From contig NW_019091422.1 in NCBI RefSeq assembly GCF_001949145.1, forward strand, positions 372,001 to 436,000: 64,000 bases of DNA. Direction: 5' to 3'. The position numbers and the translations under genes are program-made. Below the pieces are notes generated by a model that was given only the letters and a program-made list of their open reading frames with translations, had not been told where the DNA came from and ran no database searches. The DNA is from Acanthaster planci. Its lineage: Eukaryota > Echinodermata > Asteroidea > Valvatida > Acanthasteridae. Positions 24,901 to 33,699 of the stretch are shown here, piece after piece (the stretch's first letter is position 1; the number at the start of each line of letters is the position of its first letter).

Positions 24901-27688
24901 GGTAGTTCAGTTCCATTTACAGTGGTCCAACTGTCCAATACTCATCAAATCTAATCAACCAGTCTGCTGTGCTTTTTAGCTACTAACATCTGAAAATATA
25001 AAATTATTCCGAAGAGCACCTCTTCTCTTAGGGATGTTATGATGATTGCAAGTCCCCAACCTGCAAGTTAATTGAGGCCTACTGATGCTAGGAAGTTGAT
25101 TGGTGTAAAATACACTCTTCAGTTTTTGTACTTCTGAGCCAGTTAACGTTAAAAATCAGTGGAATCAAAGGACAAACGAAGCACATTCTCTTGATTTTGA
25201 GATTACTCAATACAGTACATGTAGCTTAAAGAATAAATGTAATTGTTTTTTTATTTCAAAGTACGGAGTACTCTGTCAGCTGACCCTTTCACCATTTAGT
25301 CTTGAAGTATCTCTTTTAACAGATAAGTGACTTTTAAGAGAGAAACCCCAAGAATCTGTCCTTCCATCCAGCTGCCTCATGTCTCAGCATCTTTCTCCTT
25401 GCCTGGTGCCCGGTTCCCCCGTTTTTCCTTTTTTTTTCAGCATCCCTCCACCCTCTTCGCTCTCTCCCCACAGCGTCTGGGACGTCTTCATGCGCACCTT
25501 CAATCGCGCATGTCGCTCACCCCCATTCCAGGTAACGCCGGCATGACGTACACGCACTGCATCCATCTCCCCTGCTCGTGTCTTGGATTTCTTTTTCTTT
25601 TCTTTCTTCTGTTCATTTTGATTATGGACAATGCGATTGAAGTTTTAGTTGAGACGGTTGCTAAATTTTTATTACTAACGTAGCTGACTTTTTAAAATTG
25701 TTAATATTAAAATTTTAAAGTAATAAGGGATTTCTATTCACATTAATTTGAGAAGAACAACGTCCGGTCATTTCCGGAATAAGTGCCCTGTGACAGTTGA
25801 CTGTTGGCTCTAGAACTTAAGGGTTTAGGTTTTGCATCATGTACAAATAAGGGATAGTTAAGAAGGATGATTAGTTTTGTGAGCCGTATTACCCAATCAA
25901 CTGGCGTTCTGTAAGCATTTTTATCTTCTTACATGGCTGTTATGAAACCAACAAGTCTTGACAAGATTTGGGAATGTTGAAATGAATTCCAATGTAAATT
26001 TTCAACAGTTATTTCTGTACATAAAACTTGTAGAAGTGTTTTTGACAATCCCCAGTTGAATTTATGAGAGCATTACATTAGAATTATGTGGATTCACAAG
26101 TATTGCCAAGAGAGCTTGGGCTTTGATACTTTAAAGACGTTTTGTAAGGCAAGTTGAAGCCAGTCAAAGCATCATGGCATCAGCATCTTCGCATGTTGGA
26201 TTGTGTGCTTGAATTGCAAGCTGTCTTTGACCAGAAGAACATTGCACGAAGCTAAAAGCATTACAACTGCCCGGGTCACGCCTTGGTGGCTAGAGGTAAC
26301 CTTCCCCCACAATCCTAAGCACTTCCTGTTTGTGCCAAATCCATGTATAGGCTTGCAAGAACATACTGAGGAACGTCAAACGACGTCACCAGGTACGTAG
26401 AGTTGACCGCTGAGACTTGAGGAAACGTGAAAGGGGCTGCCGCTAGCAGTTATGTCTGGCCCGCTTTAGCGTGCTTGAGCTGTCGTGGATTGCTCGCTGG
26501 CTTGCATAGATCTAACTTAAAGCAGTGCTGACTCTTTTGACAGCATGCAATGAAATGAAAAGCATGACAATATGAGGTACTGGAATCAATGTCTTTATCG
26601 GGATGTCATATTAGTGAGAAAAATCAGGGAAGAATGTTGCAGGTTTATCCTAACATTGGATTGGACAAAGACAACGACTGCTTTATTTGATGAAGTAGTC
26701 TTCAGCCGAAAGGGTATTGCTCAGGTGCCATTGAAACAATTTCCCCTTTGAATATTCAACAGATACATACAGTATGTAGTTTGTAATGTAAATTCACAAA
26801 CCAAAAAAATCTGCATATACATATTCAGTGACGAATATTGCAGAGTCCCTTTCATACATTCAAATATTCCTTGTAATTATTTGTGCAGACAAAATAATTT
26901 TAGCCTTTAAGAATTCCAAGAAATCATTACATTTGCATTCTGTTTGTATTTGTGTAGTGAGTTTGTTTTATGGTTTAGTGACCCATAGCAAAATAAAAGT
27001 ATCCTTTCCATTACAACCAGGCAAACATTTGACCTTTCGAACAGTTTTCCACCAAGTCAATCAGTTTTCATACATGTTCCTGTAAATTTTTGAAACAATA
27101 GTAAAGCATCTATCCTTTTCAAAATGGTTCTTTGCTGGATCGAGTGATATTAGTCAGAAATGTTGACATTTAAAAATGCTGTTTTAAAAGTATCAACACA
27201 ATTCAGGGCATCATTAGCAGGTAATATTTCTCTCAGAAGTTCAAAGTGGGCCGTGAATGTTCAGATAGTTATTTTTGTTTGTTCTTACGTCCATAAGGGG
27301 GGGTACGTGTGTTTTTAGTCGCAGTAAGTGAAAGAAAATTGCTAGTGACTTCACACGATATCTTTCATATTTCCAAGTGTGTGAAGTATTTTAGCAAGCA
27401 GTTAGATTTTTATCACACCTTCATGCAACTTACCTTCAATATCCACCAAATTTCTTTTCTTCCCCCCCCCATCTCTTTGTCTTCCCCACCCCCAACTCCC
27501 TCCCACGTCACAGGAGTCTGATTGATACCGTCTACGCCCTCCGCGACCAAGTCAAAGACCTCGTCGACGAGACCAAACGCCTCAAGCGCGACCTGGACGA
27601 TGAGCGAAGAGCGCGGAAGAAGTTGGAATCCACAGTCCGCAAATCCATGAAAAGCGGAGACATCAAGCTGAGCGACGGGAGCTTATGA
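9913..27688 (+). CDS. ARHGEF7: Beta-PIX-type Rho guanine nucleotide exchange factor, 3' part (13 exons)
   Basis: PIX proteins activate Rac1/Cdc42 and scaffold PAK and GIT at focal adhesions. Exons: 9913-9977, 10231-10325, 11874-11969, 15893-16015, 16242-16380, 17383-17442, 17881-17961, 19285-19431, 19963-20226, 20684-20897, 21287-21430, 24038-24131 and 27514-27688 (stop TGA). All junctions are GT-AG, phases agree, and the joined frame gives 564 residues after a 2-base partial codon. Order: DH (from about residue 22), PH (about 220-355), basic Ser/Pro linker, GIT-binding helix (LKVIEAYCTS), acidic stretch, coiled coil (LIDTVYALRDQVKDL). Landmarks shared with vertebrate beta-PIX include TYLRPLES, YCANHPKAV, LLLFPS, SCLRP and EEEKII. 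The SH3 region that binds PAK is upstream of the window. It is probably the single pre-duplication orthologue of ARHGEF6 and ARHGEF7; the C-terminus resembles ARHGEF7 more. Confidence 0.95.
13600..13881. mobile_element. Hairpin MITE, family A copy 3
   Basis: The left end TGGGTGATTCTATAAATTAG is followed by AGGTCCAACTTGGGGACA. The right end is the inverse: TGTCCCCAAGTTGGACCCCT followed by AATTTCTAGATTCCCCC. The arms pair over about 35 bases. The element lies in a PIX intron and has the same architecture as the copies at 1880 and 8415. Confidence 0.75.
14164..14573. mobile_element. TIR element of about 410 bp, family D
   Basis: The left arm contains GGTACGGTATGGGGAA, CATTCACAAT and CACCACCAAGTGGTTGCC. 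The right arm holds their inverses in mirror order: GGCCACCTCTTGGTGGCG, ATTGTGAATG and TTCCCCGTCACGTACC. An internal stem GGCCATTTTCTTCCCA/TGTGGGAAATGGCC is nested inside. No transposase is encoded. Confidence 0.65.
15795..15892 (+). mobile_element. tRNA-derived SINE fragment abutting a PIX exon
   Basis: GCCGGGAAGCTCAGTTGGTA and GAGC form a tRNA-like 5' end with an A box. GGTTCTGATCC is a degenerate B box 52 bases on. The anticodon stem and T stem have mismatches and the first linker is short by a base, so it is not a working tRNA gene. The unique tail (AGTCAATTTCTTTGTCC) runs directly into the TATATTCAG acceptor of the exon at 15893. Confidence 0.6.
16601..16935 (+). repeat. Minisatellite, about 85-110 bp period, three copies
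   Basis: The phrase GGTGAAATATTTGCCTCGTA recurs near 16653 and 16738, with a variant (GCCTAGCA) near 16848. Each is followed by CTCCTACTC(G/A)CCCTCATGGCATAC and a TACTCATACTC-rich spacer. It lies in a PIX intron, and the underlying hexamer TACTCA is itself repeated. Confidence 0.85.
18714..18848. mobile_element. Short palindromic element, family C
   Basis: TAGAGGTTTTGCATGGCAGC and CATCTTTCTGG at the left are matched by CCAGAAAAATGGCTGCCATG and CAGGACCTCTA at the right, giving arms of about 31 bases around a 70-base loop. A weaker inverted pair built on the same GATGGCAGCCATCTT core occurs near 58098-58185. Confidence 0.65.
18929..19170. mobile_element. MITE with CTGGGGCC..AATTTCATAGAGCTGCTTAAGC ends, family B copy 1
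   Basis: The first 30 bases and the last 30 bases are near-perfect inverted repeats (CTGGGGCC, ATTTCATAGAGCTGCTTAAG). Further internal AAGCAAGGTT/AACCTTGCTT and GCTTAAGC motifs pair inside. The element is 242 bp and non-coding. This end sequence is common in marine deuterostome genomes. Confidence 0.8.
19285..20226 (+). other. ARHGEF7: PIX PH domain exons and TP-rich linker
   Basis: Exons 19285-19431 and 19963-20226 encode the pleckstrin-homology domain that follows DH in PIX proteins. KKERFLLLFPSCLLVLSA is the typical second and third strand, and MSGYIFQYKIPLAGIKT continues it. MDREDLLDTIDELQNK forms the C-terminal helix. The exon ends in a Pro/Thr-rich stretch (TTPLTPLPPISPAMLPQSPT) like the vertebrate linker. 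Confidence 0.9.
20431..20482 (-). mobile_element. tRNA-derived SINE fragment, minus strand
   Basis: On the minus strand the sequence reads AGATGTTGGAGGTTCAAGTC followed by CCATGCGG. GGTTCAAGTCC is a B box. The 5' tRNA half with its A box is missing or too diverged to recognise. It lies in a PIX intron. Confidence 0.45.
20684..20897 (+). other. ARHGEF7: PIX Ser/Pro and lysine-rich linker exon
   Basis: This GC-rich exon encodes a Ser/Thr/Arg-rich start (RRERNSSSTSPTRTNPSA), then KSISCLRPGAPVSP, which corresponds to the SCLRP motif in vertebrate beta-PIX, and then AKSPKNKKKVLHGSRKK, the equivalent of the human basic stretch before the GIT-binding region. It ends in phase 1. Confidence 0.88.
21287..21430 (+). 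other. ARHGEF7: PIX GIT-binding region exon
   Basis: It encodes an acidic lead (LEEDSRI) followed by LKVIEAYCTSVGSRNTINS, almost identical to the vertebrate helix that binds GIT1/GIT2. The acceptor is the tandem TTTCAGCAG. Use of the first AG adds one alanine relative to the second (21290), and both keep the frame. Confidence 0.92.
21431..24037 (+). other. PIX intron of 2.6 kb with an antisense protein-like ORF
   Basis: No sense exon with matching phase-1 boundaries was found between the GIT-binding exon and the acidic exon. Vertebrate genes carry an alternative C-terminal exon in this position, and I see no counterpart. A minus-strand frame at 21549-21770 ends SPPPYLTIDEYMQRV and looks protein-like but is not recognised. 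The rest is AT-rich with poly-T runs near 23032-23047. Confidence 0.5.
24038..27688 (+). other. ARHGEF7: PIX C-terminal exons: acidic segment and trimeric coiled coil
   Basis: Exon 24038-24131 encodes LAEEEKIIHEETKGNETIVE, matching the vertebrate segment PEEEKIIVEETK. Exon 27514-27688 encodes SLIDTVYALRDQVKDLVDE and continues as a charged heptad coiled coil (KRLKRDLDDERRARKKLEST). In vertebrates this coiled coil drives PIX oligomerisation. The protein ends KLSDGSL. The vertebrate end is DETNL, a PDZ ligand; here the -2 residue is Gly, so the class I consensus (Ser/Thr at -2) is not met. Confidence 0.92.
25474..25531 (+). other. Possible frame-shifting cassette exon of PIX
   Basis: A strong pyrimidine tract ending CTCTCCCCACAG is followed by 58 bases and a CAG|GTAACG donor. 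Entered from the phase-2 end of exon 24131, it would encode NVWDVFMRTFNRACRSPPFQ. It would then join the last exon out of frame and stop after Glu-Ser-Asp, removing the coiled coil. I do not recognise the peptide. This rests on splice signals and one open frame only. Confidence 0.3.
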
Positions 27689-27804
27689 CGACCAAAGTGC
27701 GGGCAGAACTAACCCATTAGAATTTCTGCACGGCGAGCAAGGAAAAAAAATGTAAACAGCTATATATGTATATAGATATTAAGTTCTGAGGCAAATTTAA
27801 AATG

Positions 27805-27810
27805 AATAAA
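27805..27810 (+). terminator. Candidate polyadenylation signal of PIX
   Basis: An AATAAA hexamer lies 117 bases after the TGA stop, in AT-rich sequence. It is the first canonical hexamer downstream of the coding end. A longer 3' UTR is possible because several later AATAAA-like sites exist. Confidence 0.5.
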
Positions 27811-30800
27811 AATCCTAAACTCAGATTAATGTGTTTGTTTATAGTCAAACTATTTTGTCATTTCTTTTTTTTTTAGTTTTGTTGTAAAAATGCAGCGTCC
27901 TTTCTGTAAAGACCAGTTGTGGTCTTTTTGTGCCTAATGTTCAGGATCTGTCCAGCAGTGGCTTGTGTTCATTCTTGGGATTTTGTGTTGGGTTTTTTGG
28001 TCATCTGGTGACTTGATTTTGTGGATGAGACTTACCGTGCTCTCGCAGTCTTCACAGCTGCAGCTTGTGAATACAAGTTATGATGACGCATCAATCCTTG
28101 TCACAGCTGGGCAAATCTTGAACGGGGGAACGAGAGAAAGAGGCATCGCCAGAAAGTCAATACGATACATAAGGATCAGCTTGTGTGGGAGTCAGCATTA
28201 CAAAAACTCAATCGTCTTAAGAAGTCCCTGCATTGATGGTGACCACTCATCTAAAATGTGAAGTGTACATTTGTGTTTTCTAGGAATATAAAAACCATCA
28301 GATCCCATGGAGATTGGTTGTCAGTTTTTTCCTGATGAAGATTCAGTTCAGTTTTCCTTCAAATAGTTTCTGAAGTTTAACTTTAAAGCTAGGATTAGTT
28401 ACACGTATATGTCTTATATTTTATTCTTTTTTTTATCTTTTGATAATCAGCAGGGTATTTTGCTAAAAATCTCCAATCCATCGTATCTGTTTTTGGTTGC
28501 TTTGAGTATCAACTATTGTAGGTTTGTTTTCTACACATGTAATAAATGCTAAGCTTTTTTATCACTCTCAAAACTTGGACTTGCAAACCACACTGGATCC
28601 AGATTACAATCAGTGATCTGTCATTGGCGTACCGACACCAGAACCCGCCTAATGGATAGTTGTTGATGTTTAATAGCCACTCTGGGTCACATGACTTTGC
28701 TGACGCAGTTGGTCTATTATTTCCAAGTGCCTGAAAAGCAGGAGTCATCCCAATCTAACTGTACCCCCTACTGTCAAAAAAGGAAGTGATCTTCCAGTGG
28801 CTGTTTGTATTTGTTTAAGTTCTGGTTTCACTTTCCTTTGGGGAAATTGTCAGTTTCAATATTTGTTCAAAAGAAGTTCCTTTTTTCAGCCTTTTCTTCC
28901 GAGGATGTGCCCAAACAACTGTAAATTTTATTAATTTCATTTTCATATAGACATGTTGATGCATTTTTATTTTGGTCAGAGCTAAATTTGCAGGTGTCGT
29001 TTGTTGGGAAAAATTGTTGAATTTGATTATGTAGGTGATTTCAACCCACTGGTGAATTTGTAGAAAAAAAGAACTAAAAAAGACTAGGTATCAAAATTGA
29101 GAAGTTTTCAGGGTCTGTGCACAGAATAAAATTCAGAGTTGAAGAAGGCACTTGTATTTTTTTTCCCTTAAGAAAGAAATGTCATTTTTGTTTAATGATC
29201 TTTGTACACTTCAGAAATTGTAGAGGGATTGTTATTTTCTAAGTCAAATTGAATTGAAATTATAATAATTTAACTTGCTGGAAGTTCCTTGTTAAAAAGT
29301 ACACTTAGTGTAAATAACCTGTATAAAAATTAACCAAAAATATTTAACCTCTGTATTTTGTCACTATTTTCACTCTAGTTTCCATGGTAATGTAATGCCC
29401 GAATTGGGTTAGTCTGAACTGAAAAAAAAAGCACGGCAAAACTGTCATTTGCTTCATTTACTACTTCAGTGGGTATTATAGACGACACCCCGACATGAAT
29501 ATTAATTATGAAAACTTATTTACATTAATAACCACGCCCTGTTCCTCATGCATAATGCAGTTTGTGCTGTGAACTTTTTAGTCTGTTTACTTTTTCTCCT
29601 AAGGATATTCCATCTTGTTTAGTCAATTTATCCTTAAACAGTTTATAAAAACAGTAAAAAAAAATATAGACTGAAATAGTGGGAAAAGTACAAAGTTTCC
29701 ATTTTGGAAGATGAATAATTTTAAACAGTTACACTATACACATACAGTAGATGTGTTGCCGAATGTTTCTAGTAATTATTTGGTAGTCGGATACCTTGCT
29801 GAGCATTGCTTGGTATATTGAGCATCTTGGGCGGGAATTAAGGCCAGCGTATTAATATCAAGTATTTTCAACGTTGAAGGCATGGGCTACATAAGCCCTA
29901 GCTGTTGTACTTTGTGTTAAGTATTACAAAAAAAAGAACATTGTTTTTCAGTTATCCCACCTTAGGACCATTTTCACACAAAGAGTTATTTTACAAGCCA
30001 CAGCATCAGGTTCAGTCTTCCCGATATTCGGGTTTGCGTCGGTGAATCTCTTGGCAACTCAGCTTTGGTTCGGCTTCCTATCTCATTTACACACACGCCA
30101 TTTGCAGGGAATTATTTACTACAAGGTAAGTTACAGCTTACAGTTCAAGCTGCCGTCAAACTGAAGCCAATATTTCAAATTGGGCCAAACGACCAGCTTT
30201 GTTTTGCGAAGTTGCAAAAATGTCTGGTTTTGCCCCTCGGTTTTAAAGAACCATTAGTTATTCCTCCATGGGTAAAGCAATGCAGTTTTGAGCTAAGTCA
30301 CTAGACTGCTTTTGAGAAAAGTTGTCGAAAGGGAATGTAAGCTGTTACAATTGGTCAAATCACTGAGGGAAAGAGTTCCGTATACAGACGCCTTGAGACT
30401 GGTCTGGAAAATTCTAAGTGTTTTCTTGGTAAACGACTTCATATTTTCCCTCCTAAATTGAATTTTTCTGGACATGTTTTTGCTTTCTTGTGGCTATGAA
30501 GTCACTGTAGGGAAGAATTACTGGCATCTGTATATGGAACTCGTCCCATCACGGAGAAACTGCAGTTGAAAAACTGCAATCTCATTGGGCTTGTCACATT
30601 TTTGGCAAAGATTGGTTGTCACCTAGCTCTACCGAGTGGAGCGTTCGTACTCCTTTTTTTTTTCTAAAGAGTAGCAACACTTTATTGTGTGCAGCTAATT
30701 GTCCCCAATATCTGCATCTGATAAGCCATTTTTTAATCAGGCGTTACCAGCATTATATCTAATTACATTTATGTTTTGAAGGTCATTGCTAATGACGCCT

Positions 30801-32624
30801 TCAAATTTATGGGAATAAAAGGAAGACGAAGTAAAAAAAGAGATAACCTGATGAATAAGGATTATTAGCTGGAAAATAGGTTGAGGTGTTCATCCAATCA
30901 GACTTGCTGATGCCAAGATTTTATCCAGGTAGAATTCAGATGACGGGATCGCAACCAATCCGAAGCAGCAACTATTTTTTTTTTCATTTGAACATGTGGC
31001 AAAATAAAACTCGACTGAAAAAAAGGAGAAACGTAATTTGTACATTGTACATGTAGATAGAAAATTGAAACTTAATAAAAATTGTCTCTGTTGGTTATGA
31101 GACACCTATCATAACCGTACTCAAATGGTTGCTCTTTTGTGGAATGATCTCATGCTTCTTGAAAGTTGACCCCTTTTTAAGTATTACAACCTGATCATGA
31201 CAGGCGAGTAAACGTTTGTCTTGAAAAATGTCACCTGAATTTTTTTGGTTGTTTTTTAGGCAGGATTTTGGAAGTAACATTTTTCTTCAGAGAATTTTTC
31301 CTTTCTTCTGCATTCTTAATTGGCATCTGGTGCAGTCGCTGTCTTTACACCAGATATTAGAAATTTCTTAAATTTAGTTTGACAAAGCAAAAAAAAAAAA
31401 AAAATGAGACATCAATTTCCAACATTTATTTCATCACATTCCTTCTCAAAGTCATCGGGTCTGTGTAACATCAAACAAAGTTCTTACCCGATGAACAAGA
31501 TGTATGAATGTTTAACTTGGGCCCTGCAAAAATCTATTATCTTGAGACAGCAGTTTTGTTCCCAACACTGAAATTATATAGAGACACGGCAGTCAAATCG
31601 AATCGTGTGAAAATACTCATAAAAATAATACAATGAATTACATATTTGAAGGATATAAACCAACTCGACACCAGAGAGTAACGCTACAGATCTGTGCATT
31701 GAGAGTGTCCTCCACATACTGCCACTGTCATATATCGATATATGTTATAATTAACTGCACTTTATCATGACAAAGATGAAACTCCTTTTTTTCCCAACAC
31801 GCTTTCAGTTTTCACATCAGAGATCTGTGATCCTTGAAGATTTCTCAGACATGCACTGGGTTTCTCTTGGGACATTCCTGGCCCACCAAATGGGTACAGA
31901 ACAAAAAAACATGCAATCTATATTCTTGTTTGAAAGATGCTATTCTACAACTACATTTTGGAGCACTTGCATTGAAATGGCATTGCCGTTTCGAGTAAAC
32001 AACCATAGAAATGATTTTTACTGCTTGTACTGATATAACCTACAATCCGTTCCATTCTACACTACCTCTATCAACTATAAATACTAAATAAAGACATTTT
32101 AGAATTCGGACACAAATTGGTATGACTTGCTTTTTCAAACTTATCTTCTCAACCTAAAGGATTTTAATAACTACAATCAACTAACTGACACAATTCTCTC
32201 TTTTACCTGGACAGACACCTGCTCTAACAATAACTCGTCAAAGTTAATGTCACGAATAACTAGGTAGAATAAGTGCTAGGTCGTTTTTAATATCATCAAA
32301 ACACATTTAATTCTACTCTTTATCCAAAAATCCCAAACCTTTTACCATACTGCTGCATCCATACATCCTTAAAAACCCAGTAAACTCAAGAAGAAGGAAC
32401 ATATACGCACTCAAATACATGTATTTGTTAAAATAAACAGAATGGTGCCAACTTAAATCGACCCAAGACTTCAGTTTGGCCATTCAAAATTTCAGCATTT
32501 AATTGGTTTATTAAAGTAACTAGCTACCAGAGAGAACACTTCTGACAATACCAACATATACATGCGCCTAAGATGTGAATGCAGCAGGTCTTTTCTGCAA
32601 GCCATGATAGGACCACAATAAATA

Positions 32625-32680
32625 CACCTGTTGAAGACCATAGATGCACCTGTTGAAGACCATAGATGCACCTGTTGAAT
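32625..32680. repeat. 22-bp direct repeat, about 2.5 copies
   Basis: CACCTGTTGAAGACCATAGA followed by TG occurs twice exactly, then a third partial copy (CACCTGTTGAA) follows. It lies about 1 kb beyond the ACADVL stop, within its possible 3' UTR. Confidence 0.9.
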
Positions 32681-33699
32681 GCCTTACAAGAAACATGATG
32701 ACAGCTATTTTCTATATATCTACATTAGCTTTCAAATACTAAAATAATTGCAATTCAATCCCATTTCCAACCTTACTGACCAAAAAAAAATCGCTTCAGC
32801 AACTTTTAGAATGCCAAACAAAAAATAGATGACTAAACTTTTCAAAAACAGCTGCTTCTAAATGTTCCAGTTAATATAAGTTGGTTGCTGTACATTATTC
32901 CTATTTTATTATGCAAATTTTTCACTTTTCCAGCCCCAATGATTTCAAACATGAATGTTGTACAAACTTCTACTAACAATGACATTAATGTCAACAATAA
33001 AATCAGTCAGTGTCATCCCTAAATGATGTACATGTCTCATGCAATTCTTTACAATTCAGAGAAGTGATATAAGACATCTCCAAGTTCCATGCATAATTTT
33101 CAGCATAACTTATTTACATATGAACATGGAATTTAACACCTTCGTTAGTTTTTAAACTAGACTACGGCAGTTCAACCCATACGGTTGCATTAGAAAATAT
33201 TTCGTTCACAAAAGCTTGATGATGCCCAGTTCTCTATATGTTAAGTGTCCTGAAATTAATTTTATGTCTGTTTCTCAATTTGAACATGTTTTTCCAAGCA
33301 CCATTCCAACCCATGAATATTCACTGTTACGTGTACAATGCACAATTTTAAAAGCTAGAATATTACGTTAAGATTTCAGCAAGTATATGTATTGAACTCG
33401 TCAAACCTAGGACATTTGTGTTAATCCTTTGAAATCGACCATTAGAATTCAACAAAAAGACATGATTCAGCGTGAGGCCTATTGTTGGAAAATTGTCTGG
33501 TCACAATGATATAATCACAGTCTTCATAATAAATGTATTGTTCTTAAGGAAACAGACAAAGTGTGCCAAATGCTCTTTTTGCTGATTATTTTGAGCAACA
33601 TAACAGGTAAATCCTTTTCTTGTCGAGTACCAGAGATTGGGTAGTGCCTATTATTGTCTTCTTGTTTTGATTGGAACGGTGCTTCAATGTCTGAATTAC

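Larger units (their letters stand above)
27689..33699. other. AT-rich tail-to-tail interval: PIX and ACADVL 3' regions
   Basis: The two flanking genes converge here, so the ends of this interval should be their 3' UTRs. I see no open frame with family similarity. An AATAAA on the minus strand at 31424-31429 is a candidate distal poly(A) signal for ACADVL. Homopolymer runs (for example A16 near 31390) and a 22-bp triplicate at 32625 are the only clear structure. Confidence 0.55.

Noticed and set aside
26351-26394. Extra PIX exon with AG and CCAG|GTACGT borders
   Set aside because: It is open only in phase 1, but the preceding exon ends in phase 2, where it would stop after a few codons.
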